Shown in pieces: positions 35,933 to 45,851 of a DNA stretch of 64,000 nucleotides. A program made the position numbers and the translations under genes. Source of the stretch: Flavobacteriaceae bacterium. GTDB lineage: Bacteria > Bacteroidota > Bacteroidia > Flavobacteriales > Flavobacteriaceae. How positions within the stretch are numbered: the first letter of the stretch is position 1; each line of letters starts with the position of its first letter. The notes below the pieces were generated by a model that was given only the letters and a program-made list of their open reading frames with translations, was not told the DNA's origin and made no database searches. The stretch covers positions 1-64,000 of the forward strand of contig JAIPBH010000011.1 of NCBI GenBank assembly GCA_021739635.1. The letters are read 5' to 3'.

Positions 35933-38440
35933 TTAGAAAGAAACCTTAAAACTAACATTAGGTGTAAACCCAAGAGAATATTGAGATAACATTTGTAATT
36001 CATTAGTATCATTGATATAATAATGCTGATTAATTGTGTTTATTTTATCAAATACATTCAAAATGGAAACTCCAATTTCTGCTTGAGAAGTATTGTTGAA
36101 CTTCATTTGATAGGTAGATGATAAATCAAATCTAAAATAATCATGCAATCTACTGCTGTTTGCAGGTTCATAATTTATTATATTGTTGCTAATTTCATTA
36201 CCTGATACAGGTTTAGTACTAGGTTTTCCTGAGTGCCAATTAAATCCTCCCGAAAGTTTAAAATTTTTATAATTGTATGATGTGCCAAAAGTTACAGTAT
36301 TAGAAATGTCATAATTATTATGAAATTCTGTATTTTGTAAAGTTTCAAAAGTATAGTAACCATCCATATAAGTATAACTTAACCAAGTATTTACACTTTC
36401 AAATTGCTTTCTTAATAAAAAATCAAAACCATATACTTTATAACTACCGTTGGTTCTAGCTAATAAATACTGATTTTGAAATCCTTGACTTTGTGATGTA
36501 ATTCCTAATACCTTTTTATAATAGCCTTCGCCATGAATTAGCCAACCATCACGATTGTATTGCAATCCTAAAGAAATCTGTTTGCTTTTTATTATGGGGA
36601 TATTTATGTTATTTGATAACTGCCAACGACGTTTTTCAAGACCTAAAAAATCATTTTGTAAATTAATTACTTGTGACGTGATTTGATGCTTAAATTCGCC
36701 CAGAATTTCTATATTAAAATACTTATTAATTGATGTATTGAAACTTAATCGAGGCTCAAAAATATATTCATTAAATTTTGGAATATAATTTACACGAAGC
36801 CCAGAAGTAATACTATTTTTTTTATTTTTTGAAGTAAATTTTATTTGAGAGTAAACATCGTGCGTTCTCAATACTTCTGCTATAAACAAACTAAATTCTG
36901 GGTTATCAACATTATCAAAATTAGTTACCTGTGTTTCAATAAATTGATATCCATTTAAAAGTGAAAATTTGTTATTAATTTTATAGGTTGTATTCAATTT
37001 TATACCTGTTTCAGATACTTTATTAACCTGTAAAGCAAGTTGATTTTGACCAATATTGGCATTAATACCTTTTAATTTATAGTCTGTTTCATATACTTGC
37101 AATGTTGATTCAAATGTATCATTCCAAAATCTTTTATACCATAAACCAACTCCTAAATTGCTTTGTTCAAGACTACTTTCTCGAGATTCATTAACGTTAT
37201 TCATCATGGCATTTTCAACAAATTTCAACTCATTTTCTAGCGTTAAGAAATTTAATTTGATTTGATTTTTATCATCAATTTGCCATAACCATCTTAAATT
37301 GGTATCATAAAAATCAAATTCAATATCTGAATTATTTACAGAACCCATGTTGTTATCTAATTCAGAATTTTGTCTTATTCTTTTAAAAAAAGATTTATAA
37401 GTAGGCGTTTTATAAAAATTGCTCAACCCTTTTCGCGCTGAAATTTGTAAAGAAGAATTTTTACTGGTTGGTAAATCGGCAAAAGCATCTAAATTCAAAA
37501 AATTAATACCAACACTAGCTTTAAAAATAGAATTTACATTGTTATTAGTTTGCATGTCAATGGTGCCAGATACGCCATCAGAAAAATCAGCACTCGTTCC
37601 GTTTTTTATAAGCGTAACATTATCAACCATTTTGGGGTTAAAAATGGATACCATTCCAAAAAAATGACTTGACTGATACATTTTAATGCCATCCCATAAT
37701 AATAAATTTTCATCATTACTACCTCCTCTTATATTAATGTTTGAAACGGTTTCATCAACACTTTGAATACCTGGTAAAGCTTGAACTGTTTGTAAAATAT
37801 CTGGTTCTATTAAACCTGGAAGAATGCCAAATTCTGAAATGTTTATTTGATAAGACCCGTTTTTAAATTTATTAATACCTCTAACCAAATAATTTGATAA
37901 AAATATCTGCTGTAGCTCAACCAATTTAATATTCATAAATAAAGTAGTACAACTATCTTGCTTAAAAAACCTAAATGTTTTCTTTATAGGTTGATAACCC
38001 AAATGGCTAAATAAAATGGTTTTATTGTTTTGTTTTGTATGCAACTCAAAATAACCATTTTCATCGCTAATAACTGAAGTATTTTCGGTTTGAATGGTAA
38101 CATTAGCAATAGGGTTTTTGGTTTCAGAATCTTTAAGATAACCACATAAAAGAGACGCATCTTTATCTGTAATTGAAACAAAGTTATTTAAAATAGAAAA
38201 ATGAAATTGTGTTTGTTTTTCTAAATAAGCAATAGACTCTTCAAAAGAACTACTTTCTGAAGGATATGATACTAAAACGCCTTCAATGGTATTAAACAAA
38301 TAATTGAAACGATATGGATATTTACTTTCTAAATGCTCTAAAACTTCAAAAAGCGGCACTTTTTGATTTTGCGCTTGAACATATGTAGAAAAATTAAGAA
38401 ATAATATAATTATTACATATCGTATTTTACTCACTATCAA
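35933..38440 (-). CDS. TonB-dependent receptor with N-terminal signalling (STN) domain
   Basis: An 835-residue outer-membrane receptor. After a signal peptide (about 1-23) there is an STN-like domain (about 25-95), which in FecA-type systems contacts the FecR protein. A carboxypeptidase-like regulatory domain follows (about 97-180). The plug has LPGIQSVDETVSNINIRGG, then a long barrel ends in FKVSF. It overlaps the fecR-like gene by 14 bases, forming a cell-surface signalling set with the ECF sigma factor. Ligand unknown. Confidence 0.9.
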   Translation of the reverse strand: MIVSKIRYVIIILFLNFSTYVQAQNQKVPLFEVLEHLESKYPYRFNYLFNTIEGVLVSYPSESSSFEESIAYLEKQTQFHFSILNNFVSITDKDASLLCGYLKDSETKNPIANVTIQTENTSVISDENGYFELHTKQNNKTILFSHLGYQPIKKTFRFFKQDSCTTLFMNIKLVELQQIFLSNYLVRGINKFKNGSYQINISEFGILPGLIEPDILQTVQALPGIQSVDETVSNINIRGGSNDENLLLWDGIKMYQSSHFFGMVSIFNPKMVDNVTLIKNGTSADFSDGVSGTIDMQTNNNVNSIFKASVGINFLNLDAFADLPTSKNSSLQISARKGLSNFYKTPTYKSFFKRIRQNSELDNNMGSVNNSDIEFDFYDTNLRWLWQIDDKNQIKLNFLTLENELKFVENAMMNNVNESRESSLEQSNLGVGLWYKRFWNDTFESTLQVYETDYKLKGINANIGQNQLALQVNKVSETGIKLNTTYKINNKFSLLNGYQFIETQVTNFDNVDNPEFSLFIAEVLRTHDVYSQIKFTSKNKKNSITSGLRVNYIPKFNEYIFEPRLSFNTSINKYFNIEILGEFKHQITSQVINLQNDFLGLEKRRWQLSNNINIPIIKSKQISLGLQYNRDGWLIHGEGYYKKVLGITSQSQGFQNQYLLARTNGSYKVYGFDFLLRKQFESVNTWLSYTYMDGYYTFETLQNTEFHNNYDISNTVTFGTSYNYKNFKLSGGFNWHSGKPSTKPVSGNEISNNIINYEPANSSRLHDYFRFDLSSTYQMKFNNTSQAEIGVSILNVFDKINTINQHYYINDTNELQMLSQYSLGFTPNVSFKVSF

Positions 38441-39344
38441 TATGGTGTAATGAAATTTTTTGTGGTGTTACCATGCTGTACGTAAGATTTAAAGGCTTTG
38501 TAATAGCTTCTAAAGCTTCTTGCAGATTGCCATGTGTAAAACCACCGGTAAACACAAGATTTTTATCATTTAAATCAATTGAAACCTCAATCTTATAGTG
38601 TCTTTCAAATTCTTTTATAACTTGATAAAAAGGGACTTTTTTAAAGTAACTTGTATTGGTCATCCATAATGGTTTTCTTTTATTTTTAACCATTTCAGAA
38701 CTTACTTTGCCATTTGATATTCTATAAACATGTCCTGGAAGTACTTTATATGAATTTTTACCAAATGCTAATGTTACTTCACCTTCAAAACAGTTAACTT
38801 CAAAAAAGTTTTCTCTATTTAAAACATTAAATTGTGTTCCAACTACTGATACTTTACCAACTGAGGTATTTACATCAAACGTTGATCCTTTTGCTACTAC
38901 AAAAAAGGCTTCTCCATCAAGGGTAAGTTCTCTTTTATCTGCCCATGTTTTTTCGTTATATGTAATTTCTGAAACAGCATTAAGTGTTACTTCTGAAGCA
39001 TCAGGCAATTGAATCATTCTTTTTTCTGCAATAGAAGTTTCAATATTTACAGAATTATTAAAAAAGAAAAGAAAATACACGCCAAAAGCTATAACAAAAA
39101 CCGCTGCAATTCTAAGCATTGGTGTTAACCAATTACGTGTTTTAGTATATTGGTTTTGAGGATGTAATTTATCTTTAATTGTCTCAAATTGTTTTACTTG
39201 AGAAAAATTTGAAACACTAAATGCTGGCGCTTTTTCAACAATTTTTTTAAAAAGTTCGTTGCCTTCAATTTGGTCAAAGGCTTCTTGCTCTTCAACTGTT
39301 AAATCTTCGGCAAGCCATTTTTTATTTAAGTATTTTTTTTTCAT
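38427..39344 (-). CDS. FecR-family anti-sigma/transmembrane regulator
   Basis: A 305-residue protein: cytoplasmic N-terminus (about 1-85), one membrane helix (about 88-108), and the periplasmic FecR domain (IQLPDASEVTLNAVSEITYNE broken here as a motif, GEAFFVVAKG, VGTQFNV) plus the C-terminal STN-like end. It transmits the receptor signal to the sigma factor. Confidence 0.9.
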   Translation of the reverse strand: MKKKYLNKKWLAEDLTVEEQEAFDQIEGNELFKKIVEKAPAFSVSNFSQVKQFETIKDKLHPQNQYTKTRNWLTPMLRIAAVFVIAFGVYFLFFFNNSVNIETSIAEKRMIQLPDASEVTLNAVSEITYNEKTWADKRELTLDGEAFFVVAKGSTFDVNTSVGKVSVVGTQFNVLNRENFFEVNCFEGEVTLAFGKNSYKVLPGHVYRISNGKVSSEMVKNKRKPLWMTNTSYFKKVPFYQVIKEFERHYKIEVSIDLNDKNLVFTGGFTHGNLQEALEAITKPLNLTYSMVTPQKISLHHIDSE

Positions 39345-39361
39345 AATCTATCCTTCTAACA

Positions 39362-39913
39362 CTATAACAATTTAGAAGGCTTTTTTGCGTAAAATTTATT
39401 AAATTCCTCTAGTTCTTCCTTAAGTTTTATAACAGCATTATAAACTCTACTATCAACAACGCGTCTTGTTACTCCTAATATTTCTGCGATTTCAGAATGT
39501 GATTTCTTGTCGGCTTTACTCAACAAAAAAGTAATGCGTTGTTCTTCTGGCAACTTGCCAAGCGCTTTCTGAAACTTTACTAAAAATTGTTTTTCTTCTA
39601 AAATAAAATCAGGACTTTCATGAGTGTATTCTTTAGGTTTTTCTTCTTTAAAACGCAATACTACCTTTTGATGTTTTATATCATTAAGCACCATATTATT
39701 TGCCACTTTATAAAGAAAAGACTTTGCAGAACTTAAGCCAATATTTTTACAATTTTCCCATAATTTAATAAATGCATCTTGCATTTTATCATTAGGATCA
39801 TACTCAGAGCCAAACTTATAATATAAAAAATCATGAAGATTTTTAGAGTATTTAGCATAAATTGCTGAAAAGATTTTCTCTTCACAGATATGTTCACTAA
39901 TTTCTTTAGGCAT
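39362..39913 (-). CDS. ECF sigma factor, FecI-type
   Basis: A 183-residue sigma factor. Region 2 reads DPNDKMQDAFIKLWENC and region 4 is LGKLPEEQRITFLLSKADKKSHSEIAEILG. It is followed after 17 bases by the fecR-like gene, so the three genes form one operon. It diverges from the lipoprotein at 40015, which it may control. Confidence 0.9.
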   Translation of the reverse strand: MPKEISEHICEEKIFSAIYAKYSKNLHDFLYYKFGSEYDPNDKMQDAFIKLWENCKNIGLSSAKSFLYKVANNMVLNDIKHQKVVLRFKEEKPKEYTHESPDFILEEKQFLVKFQKALGKLPEEQRITFLLSKADKKSHSEIAEILGVTRRVVDSRVYNAVIKLKEELEEFNKFYAKKPSKLL

Positions 39914-39973
39914 TATATTGGATTATACTTTAAATTTATAGAAAAAAATTAAAAGTTAAGTAAATTACTTCTG

Positions 39974-39987
39974 TTAGTTGTTATATA
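39974..39987 (+). promoter_or_regulatory. TTAGTTGTTATATA element upstream of the lipoprotein gene
   Basis: This 14-base sequence recurs identically at 41774-41787 upstream of the multiheme operon, and with one inserted base upstream of ccsBA (53454-53468, minus). Here it ends 27 bases before the GTG start. It may be a shared promoter or operator. Confidence 0.35.
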
Positions 39988-40014
39988 TACGAATGTAATA
40001 TTATAAAAGTTGTT

Positions 40015-41067
40015 GTGAAAATTACTGTAAAGATTTTAATTATTCTATTGTGTTTATTCTCTATTTTATCTTGTAGAAAAGATGAGTATAGATATAATGA
40101 ACCTATTGATCAATTACCATTAGCTAAAGAATCATTGGTTGCAACTTTAATAGAAAGAACAACCTTAAAAGATGGATCTGAAGATAATATTTTAGACCAT
40201 GCCAGTTGTTTAACTGTTAAGCTTCCTGTAACAGTTACAGCAAATGGAAATAATGTTGTTGTTAATACCACTGATGATTATAATACTGTTCAAGCCATTT
40301 TTGATGCTAGCGAAAGTGATGAGGACACATTAATTATAACTTACCCAATCACTTTAATATTTGAAGATTTTACTGAAACAATCGTTAATTCTGATGGTGA
40401 GCTTAATAATTTCAGAAACCTTTGTGAAAGCGATAATGATGAAGATACAGATATTGAATGTATTGACTTTGATTATCCCATTTCTTTTACCACCTATAAT
40501 ACTCTAAATGAAAAACTTAGCACAGAAATTATAACTAGTGATAAAGAATTGTATGACTTTATAAATACCATAGAAGATTACTCTATAGTTAACATCAACT
40601 TTCCTGTAACTATTTTAGATTTTTCTGGTTCATTAATAACTATTAACACTATTGAAGAGCTACAAAACACCATTGAAAATGCTATAAATGCTTGTGATGA
40701 ACATGATGGTGAAAATAATATTTCAGAAGATGAAAAAGAATTTTCTACTTTAATTATTCAATGTTCTTGGAACATAGATGAATTTGAAAAGAACGACCAA
40801 CACCTAGAAAGTCAATTTGATGGCTATAAATTTACCTTTAATGAAGATGGTTCTGCTATTGCTACTAATGCTTCTGGAACTATATATTCTGGTATTTGGA
40901 CTATAAATTTAACTAGCAGCGACTTAAAATTTACCATACAATTTGATGATTTCTCCATAATTAGCCAAACTTGGGAATTAAAAGAAATAAATCACGAAGA
41001 CGATGGTGATATTATAGATTTAAGTTACGAAGAAGACGAACTAAAATTTAAACAAGTTTGTAATTAA
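40015..41067 (+). CDS. Acidic lipoprotein of unknown function
   Basis: A 350-residue protein beginning with GTG. A lipoprotein signal ends SILSC (Cys about 20). The mature part is acidic, with two related blocks (TTDDYNTVQAIFDA and similar NTIEELQNTIENA), so internal duplication is likely, and a C-terminal lipocalin-like sheet (FDGYKFTFNEDGSAIATN, SGIWTINLTSSDLKF). No family is recognised. It diverges from the ECF/FecR/receptor operon. Confidence 0.7.
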   Translation: MKITVKILIILLCLFSILSCRKDEYRYNEPIDQLPLAKESLVATLIERTTLKDGSEDNILDHASCLTVKLPVTVTANGNNVVVNTTDDYNTVQAIFDASESDEDTLIITYPITLIFEDFTETIVNSDGELNNFRNLCESDNDEDTDIECIDFDYPISFTTYNTLNEKLSTEIITSDKELYDFINTIEDYSIVNINFPVTILDFSGSLITINTIEELQNTIENAINACDEHDGENNISEDEKEFSTLIIQCSWNIDEFEKNDQHLESQFDGYKFTFNEDGSAIATNASGTIYSGIWTINLTSSDLKFTIQFDDFSIISQTWELKEINHEDDGDIIDLSYEEDELKFKQVCN

Positions 41068-41083
41068 AAGTCCTATTTAAACA

Positions 41084-41569
41084 CTACGCTTTTAATTGTA
41101 GCATTATTTCAACACAAATAGTTTTTGCTGACTTAAACAAGTGATTACAATTTAACACCTTTTCAAATTCAAATTCAGAAATATCTAAAGACAGGTTGGC
41201 TTTTACATAAACCACCTCATTAATTTTCTTAATACTTCCTAAAAACGTTTGTTGCTTATTATTACAAAGCACTCTTAAATCACCTTTAAAAACAACTGTA
41301 GATTCATTTTCAGATAATTCTGAAAAATCAAATTCTAGCAATTCACCATTAAATTGAATTTTTGGAACTGTTTGAAAAGGTGATAAAACATTCGCTTGCT
41401 CTTCAATCTTATTATATAATGCTATATTAATTGAATAATTATCTAAAGTAGAAACTATCTCAAACTTATTTTTTAATACTTGTTTTGAAAAAGATTTTGA
41501 AGCATAAAAAATAATATCTCCATCAAAAGCATAAAAAACTATAGTTTGATTTTGGAAGGCATTTATCAT
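41084..41569 (-). CDS. Hypothetical protein, weak YceI resemblance
   Basis: A 161-residue protein without a signal peptide. Its second half (FKGDLRVLCNNKQQTFLG, then VYVKANLSLDISEFEF) weakly resembles YceI-like lipocalins, which in Bacteroidetes often lie near cytochrome genes. The usual periplasmic signal is missing, so this is only a hint. It converges with the lipoprotein gene, with 16 bases between the two stops. Confidence 0.5.
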   Translation of the reverse strand: MINAFQNQTIVFYAFDGDIIFYASKSFSKQVLKNKFEIVSTLDNYSINIALYNKIEEQANVLSPFQTVPKIQFNGELLEFDFSELSENESTVVFKGDLRVLCNNKQQTFLGSIKKINEVVYVKANLSLDISEFEFEKVLNCNHLFKSAKTICVEIMLQLKA

Positions 41570-41835
41570 AATATAAGTTTCTGTTAATAAAGGTTAAGTC
41601 CACAATAGAATGCTATTAATCTGGGTATAAATGGTGTTATTCAACAAATATCTCATCCTACTAATACTATAACAACAAAGTGACAATTTTTACTGAATTT
41701 TTTTTAAACAAACGATTTCAACTAAACATAAAAAATAAAAAAAATAAAAAATAATTCACGTAAAGTTTAAAACTTAGTTGTTATATAATAAACATTAGCT
41801 CTTAGAGTAATGCCAACTGAATAATATATAAAGTT
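41570..41835. other. Divergent AT-rich regulatory region before the multiheme operon
   Basis: About 266 bases between the YceI-like gene and the cytochrome b-like gene. It has no reading frame of note. It holds the TTAGTTGTTATATA element (41774-41787). I see no clear TAnnTTTG box. Confidence 0.5.
41774..41787 (+). promoter_or_regulatory. TTAGTTGTTATATA element upstream of the multiheme operon
   Basis: Identical to 39974-39987 and close to 53454-53468 (minus). It ends 48 bases before the TTG start of the first gene. Confidence 0.35.
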
Positions 41836-42657
41836 TTGACAAAGCCCCTTCATAATCTATATATAGCAGTTATGGTTGCAATTATTGTTATTGCAACAGC
41901 ATATCTTGCATACATAGGATACACGTATTATAATACCCCATTAGAAGAACGTTTCTACCATTCGCAGCACAAATGGTTTAAACCTAGCGGCATTTACGGA
42001 CATGGTTTAGGTATTGTTGGAACCCTTTTAATTCTTATAGGTGTAACCTTATACATTGCAAGAAAACGCTATAATTTTTTATCAAAAGTAATTCGCTTAA
42101 AATATTTATTAGAGTTTCATATTTTTTTATGCACGTTAGGGCCAATAATGGTTTTATTTCATACAGCATTTAAATTTGGAGGCATTGTATCTATTGCCTT
42201 TTGGAGTATGGTTGCTGTGGTTTTAAGTGGCGTTGTAGGCAGATTCATTTATATTCAAATTCCAAGAACCTTAGAAGGAAGAGAGCTTACACTCAATGAA
42301 GTAAAGGGTTTAAAAACAGATTTATCTACAACTATTAATGAAGAAATTGAAGTTGATGATCAATTAAAGCAATTAATATTAGGTATTTCAAACGCTGAAA
42401 AACCTTCTTATCTAGAAATAAGGAAGTTAAAGAATGAACTTATCAAGAAAAAATTCCCAAAAGAAGATAGAAATTACATCTTAAAATTAGTTAAAGACGA
42501 TGTATCATTAACTGGAAAAATAAACAGGCTTTTACTTATGCAAAAGCTTTTTAAATATTGGCATGTTGCACACTTACCGTTTGCGTTAATCATGCTTATT
42601 ATAGTAATAATTCATATAGCTATAACATTAGCTTTTGGATATAAATGGATATTTTAA
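41836..42657 (+). CDS. Membrane cytochrome b-like protein of the multiheme operon
   Basis: A 273-residue protein beginning at TTG (an in-frame ATG at 41872 is an alternative). About five membrane helices: near 10-30, 53-72, 92-113, 118-140 and 242-265. Histidines suited to hold b hemes are FHIFLCTLGPIMVLFH (13 residues between) and HVAHLPFALIMLIIVIIH. This is like the stacked-heme arrangement of cytochrome b561 or ferric reductases. It overlaps the oxidoreductase gene by 13 bases, implying that the two act together to pass electrons across the inner membrane. Confidence 0.65.
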   Translation: MTKPLHNLYIAVMVAIIVIATAYLAYIGYTYYNTPLEERFYHSQHKWFKPSGIYGHGLGIVGTLLILIGVTLYIARKRYNFLSKVIRLKYLLEFHIFLCTLGPIMVLFHTAFKFGGIVSIAFWSMVAVVLSGVVGRFIYIQIPRTLEGRELTLNEVKGLKTDLSTTINEEIEVDDQLKQLILGISNAEKPSYLEIRKLKNELIKKKFPKEDRNYILKLVKDDVSLTGKINRLLLMQKLFKYWHVAHLPFALIMLIIVIIHIAITLAFGYKWIF

Positions 42658-44000
42658 TGAGTGATGAAGTTTTTTTAGAGCAGATTTTAGTTTATGGTAC
42701 TGTATTTTTAATATGTGCCATTACTGTTTTTTTCTATACACGTAAAAAAAGAGTAAAATCTGAAAAAACAGTAGAAAAAGTAAATGTAGCCAAATTAGAA
42801 GGTTTATACGAACCTGTCTCATTATATCCACATATTGACCTAAAATCATGTATAGGCAGTGCTGCTTGCGTAGCTGATTGTCCTGAAAAAGATATTTTAG
42901 GCATTGTTGATGGTGTTGCAACGGTTATTAATACTGCAAATTGTATTGGTCATGGGGCTTGTTTTCATGCATGCCCAGTTGAAGCTATTTCCTTAAGAAT
43001 TGGTACAGAAACCCGAGGCGTAGATTTACCACATGTAAACCAAAACTTTGAAACCAACACCAAAGGTATTTATATAGCTGGTGAATTAGGAGGCATGGGA
43101 CTTATAAAAAACAGCGTTGAACAAGGCCAACAAGCCATTGAAAATATGGTTAAAAACAAAAAACCATCCAAACCAAATGTTATAGATGTGGTTATTATAG
43201 GTGCTGGTCCTGCTGGAATATCTGCTACACTTGCTGCTAAAAAACATGGTTTAACTTGCGTAACCTTAGAGCAAGACTCCTTAGGTGGAACTGTTTATAC
43301 TTTTCCAAGATCAAAAATAGTGATGACATCTCCAATGGATTTACCCCTTTATGGGAAAGCCAAATTATATGACACTTCAAAAGATGAGTTACTTAAATTA
43401 TGGAAAAAAGTAATTACCGAGCATGACATTAAAATAACAGAAAACACAAAAGTAGAGCAGATTATTCCTATTGAAAATGATGCATTTAAAATAACCACTT
43501 TAATGGGTGATGAATACATCTGTCATCAAGTTTTACTTGCCATTGGAAGACGAGGAACACCAAGAAAATTAAATGTGCCTGGAGAAGAATCTACCAAAGT
43601 AGCCTATAGGCTTCTTGAACCAGAAAGAATTAAAGATAAAAACATAATAGTTATTGGCGGAGGTGATTCTGCCATTGAATCGGCACTTTTATTAAAAGAC
43701 AATAATAAGGTCATTTTATCATATAGAAATGATAAATTTTCAAGGTTGAAACCAAAAAATAAAGAAAAAATTGAATTAGCGGTAGAAGATAAATCGATTA
43801 CTGTTCTATTTAACTCAAACCTTATTTCAATAAATGACAGTCATGTTTTAATGAAAACGAACAATGAAGATGAAGTTAAAACAATTGACAATGATTTAGT
43901 TTACATTTTTGCCGGCGGAGAATTACCATCTGGATTTTTACAAAAATCTGGAGTAAACATTACCAAACGTTTTGGTTATGTTATGAAAAGACACGAATAA
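42645..44000 (+). CDS. Fe-S/FAD-dependent oxidoreductase of the multiheme operon
   Basis: A 451-residue protein. It has one N-terminal membrane helix (about 9-28) and a ferredoxin-like part with CIGSAACVADCP and CIGHGACFHACP; in each the second cysteine of the canonical CxxCxxCxxxCP is replaced (Ser, His). A thioredoxin-reductase-like flavoprotein follows, with FAD-binding VVIIGAGPAGISA and an NAD(P)-binding IIVIGGGDSAIESALLL. The electron donor is probably NAD(P)H or ferredoxin. A second start (Met5, ATGA overlap with the upstream stop) is possible. Confidence 0.8.
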   Translation: MDILMSDEVFLEQILVYGTVFLICAITVFFYTRKKRVKSEKTVEKVNVAKLEGLYEPVSLYPHIDLKSCIGSAACVADCPEKDILGIVDGVATVINTANCIGHGACFHACPVEAISLRIGTETRGVDLPHVNQNFETNTKGIYIAGELGGMGLIKNSVEQGQQAIENMVKNKKPSKPNVIDVVIIGAGPAGISATLAAKKHGLTCVTLEQDSLGGTVYTFPRSKIVMTSPMDLPLYGKAKLYDTSKDELLKLWKKVITEHDIKITENTKVEQIIPIENDAFKITTLMGDEYICHQVLLAIGRRGTPRKLNVPGEESTKVAYRLLEPERIKDKNIIVIGGGDSAIESALLLKDNNKVILSYRNDKFSRLKPKNKEKIELAVEDKSITVLFNSNLISINDSHVLMKTNNEDEVKTIDNDLVYIFAGGELPSGFLQKSGVNITKRFGYVMKRHE

Positions 44001-44006
44001 TAGATT

Positions 44007-45851
44007 TTGAGATTAGCTATAAAACATATTACAATCATCTGTCTACTAATAGTAGTAAATAGTTATGGGCAAATATCTCCAGGAGATTTGTCTCAAGCTC
44101 ATGCTAAGTTAGAAGGTATGAGTAATTGTACACAATGCCATGAAATTGGAGATAAAGTAACAGATAAAAAATGTTTAGAATGTCATAAAGATATTCAATC
44201 ACTTGTAAATAAAAACAAAGGTTTTCATGCAAATCCTGAAGTAAAAAAACAAGATTGTTTTCAATGCCATAGTGATCATCATGGGCGTAAATTTGATATG
44301 ATTCATTTTGATAAAGATAAATTTAATCATGATAAAGCAGGATATAAACTAGAAGGAAAACACGCTAGTATAGATTGTAGAGAATGTCATAAACCAGATA
44401 ATATTCAAAATTCAGAAATTAAAAACCGTAAAAATACATTTTTAGGTTTAGCCCAAGAATGCTTAACATGCCATGATGATTTTCATCAAAATACACTTCC
44501 AAAAGATTGTAAACAATGTCATAATTTTGATTCATTTAAGCCAGCTGCAAATTTTAATCATGACAAAGCAAAATTTAAACTTAAAGGAAAACATGTTCAA
44601 GTAGATTGCATAAAATGTCATAAAGAAACTACTCGAAATGGAAAGGAATTCACAGAATTTACAGGCATTGCTTTTGAAGATTGTAAATCATGCCATAAAG
44701 ATCCGCATGAAAGTCAACTTCCAGGTAATTGTAAATCGTGTCACATGGAAAATGATTTTAAATTGTTTAATGGCCAAAAAACCTTTGATCATAATACTAC
44801 AAATTTCACTTTAAAAGGAAAACATGCCGAGATAGATTGCTTTGAGTGTCATAAAGACTTAATTGATCCAAAACTAGTTTTTCAGGATAGATTAAATGTT
44901 AAAGAAAATAATTGTGTAAAGTGTCATAAAGATGCACATGAAGGTAAATTTGGACTAGATTGTGCAAAGTGCCATAATGAAAATAGTTTTGTTGTATTAA
45001 AAAGCTTAAAGTTTTTTGATCATACACTTACTGATTACCCTTTAGAAGGTAAACATTTGCAAGTAGATTGTAAAAAATGCCATACAGATAGATACACAAA
45101 ACCCATTGATTTTTCAGCTTGTAAAAACTGCCATAAAGACTATCATAAAGGAGAGTTTAAAGAAAAGGAAAAAGGAATTTCACCAGATTGTAAAGAATGT
45201 CATTCATTACAAGAGGGTTTTGATTATAGTTTATACACTTTAGAAAAACATAACAAATCAAAATTTCCATTGCAAGGAGCTCATGTTGCCACACCTTGTT
45301 TTGCATGTCATGTAAGTGAAAAACAAAAACGATGGACATTTAGAAATTTAGGCTCAGATTGTAATAATTGCCATAAGGATATTCATGAAGGTTTCATAAG
45401 CAAAAAGTTTTATCCTAATAATGATTGCAAAAATTGCCATGTTAATGAAAGTTGGGCAAAAATTGAAAAATTTAATCACAGTAATACAAAATTTAAACTA
45501 GACGGTAAACATAAAGAAATTGAATGTAGAGCATGTCATTTCGTCGAAAAGACTGGCAATAAGAAAATTACACAGCAAAAATTTATTAATTTGGACTCTA
45601 ATTGTGCTTCATGTCATGAAAACAAACATGGCAATTCATTTGCAATAGATGGGGTGACAGAATGTAAAAGATGCCATGTAACAAGTAGTTGGCTTCCTGA
45701 AAACTTCAATCACAATTCTACCAATTTCCCTCTGGAAGGCAAGCACAAAGAAGTAGATTGTAGAGCTTGCCATAAAAGCGCTATAGTTGACGGAAAAAAT
45801 CAAGTAATATATAAACTAAAAAAATTCGAATGTATAGATTGTCATTCATAA
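44007..45851 (+). CDS. Multiheme c-type cytochrome, 23 CXXCH motifs
   Basis: A 614-residue exported protein beginning at TTG, with a signal peptide to about residue 22 (VVNSYGQ). I count 23 CXXCH heme-binding motifs, for example CTQCH, CLECH and CFQCH near the N-terminus and CIDCH three residues from the end. They come in imperfect repeats of about 75-90 residues with the pattern DCxxCHK, CxxCHxDxH, CxxCHxxxxF, FxHxxTxFxLxGKH. The gene overlaps the next cytochrome by 22 bases and the repeat pattern resumes there. It is a likely periplasmic or cell-surface electron carrier. Confidence 0.93.
   Translation: MRLAIKHITIICLLIVVNSYGQISPGDLSQAHAKLEGMSNCTQCHEIGDKVTDKKCLECHKDIQSLVNKNKGFHANPEVKKQDCFQCHSDHHGRKFDMIHFDKDKFNHDKAGYKLEGKHASIDCRECHKPDNIQNSEIKNRKNTFLGLAQECLTCHDDFHQNTLPKDCKQCHNFDSFKPAANFNHDKAKFKLKGKHVQVDCIKCHKETTRNGKEFTEFTGIAFEDCKSCHKDPHESQLPGNCKSCHMENDFKLFNGQKTFDHNTTNFTLKGKHAEIDCFECHKDLIDPKLVFQDRLNVKENNCVKCHKDAHEGKFGLDCAKCHNENSFVVLKSLKFFDHTLTDYPLEGKHLQVDCKKCHTDRYTKPIDFSACKNCHKDYHKGEFKEKEKGISPDCKECHSLQEGFDYSLYTLEKHNKSKFPLQGAHVATPCFACHVSEKQKRWTFRNLGSDCNNCHKDIHEGFISKKFYPNNDCKNCHVNESWAKIEKFNHSNTKFKLDGKHKEIECRACHFVEKTGNKKITQQKFINLDSNCASCHENKHGNSFAIDGVTECKRCHVTSSWLPENFNHNSTNFPLEGKHKEVDCRACHKSAIVDGKNQVIYKLKKFECIDCHS

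Noticed and set aside
41084-41569. Firm YceI assignment
   Set aside because: Only the C-terminal half shows some resemblance and no signal peptide is present.
45830-45851. The 22-base overlap of the two cytochrome genes might be a frameshift error of one 48-heme gene
   Set aside because: The second frame starts with a proper signal peptide (ending LAMAQ), which a fused protein would not need in the middle. Still worth a check in relatives.
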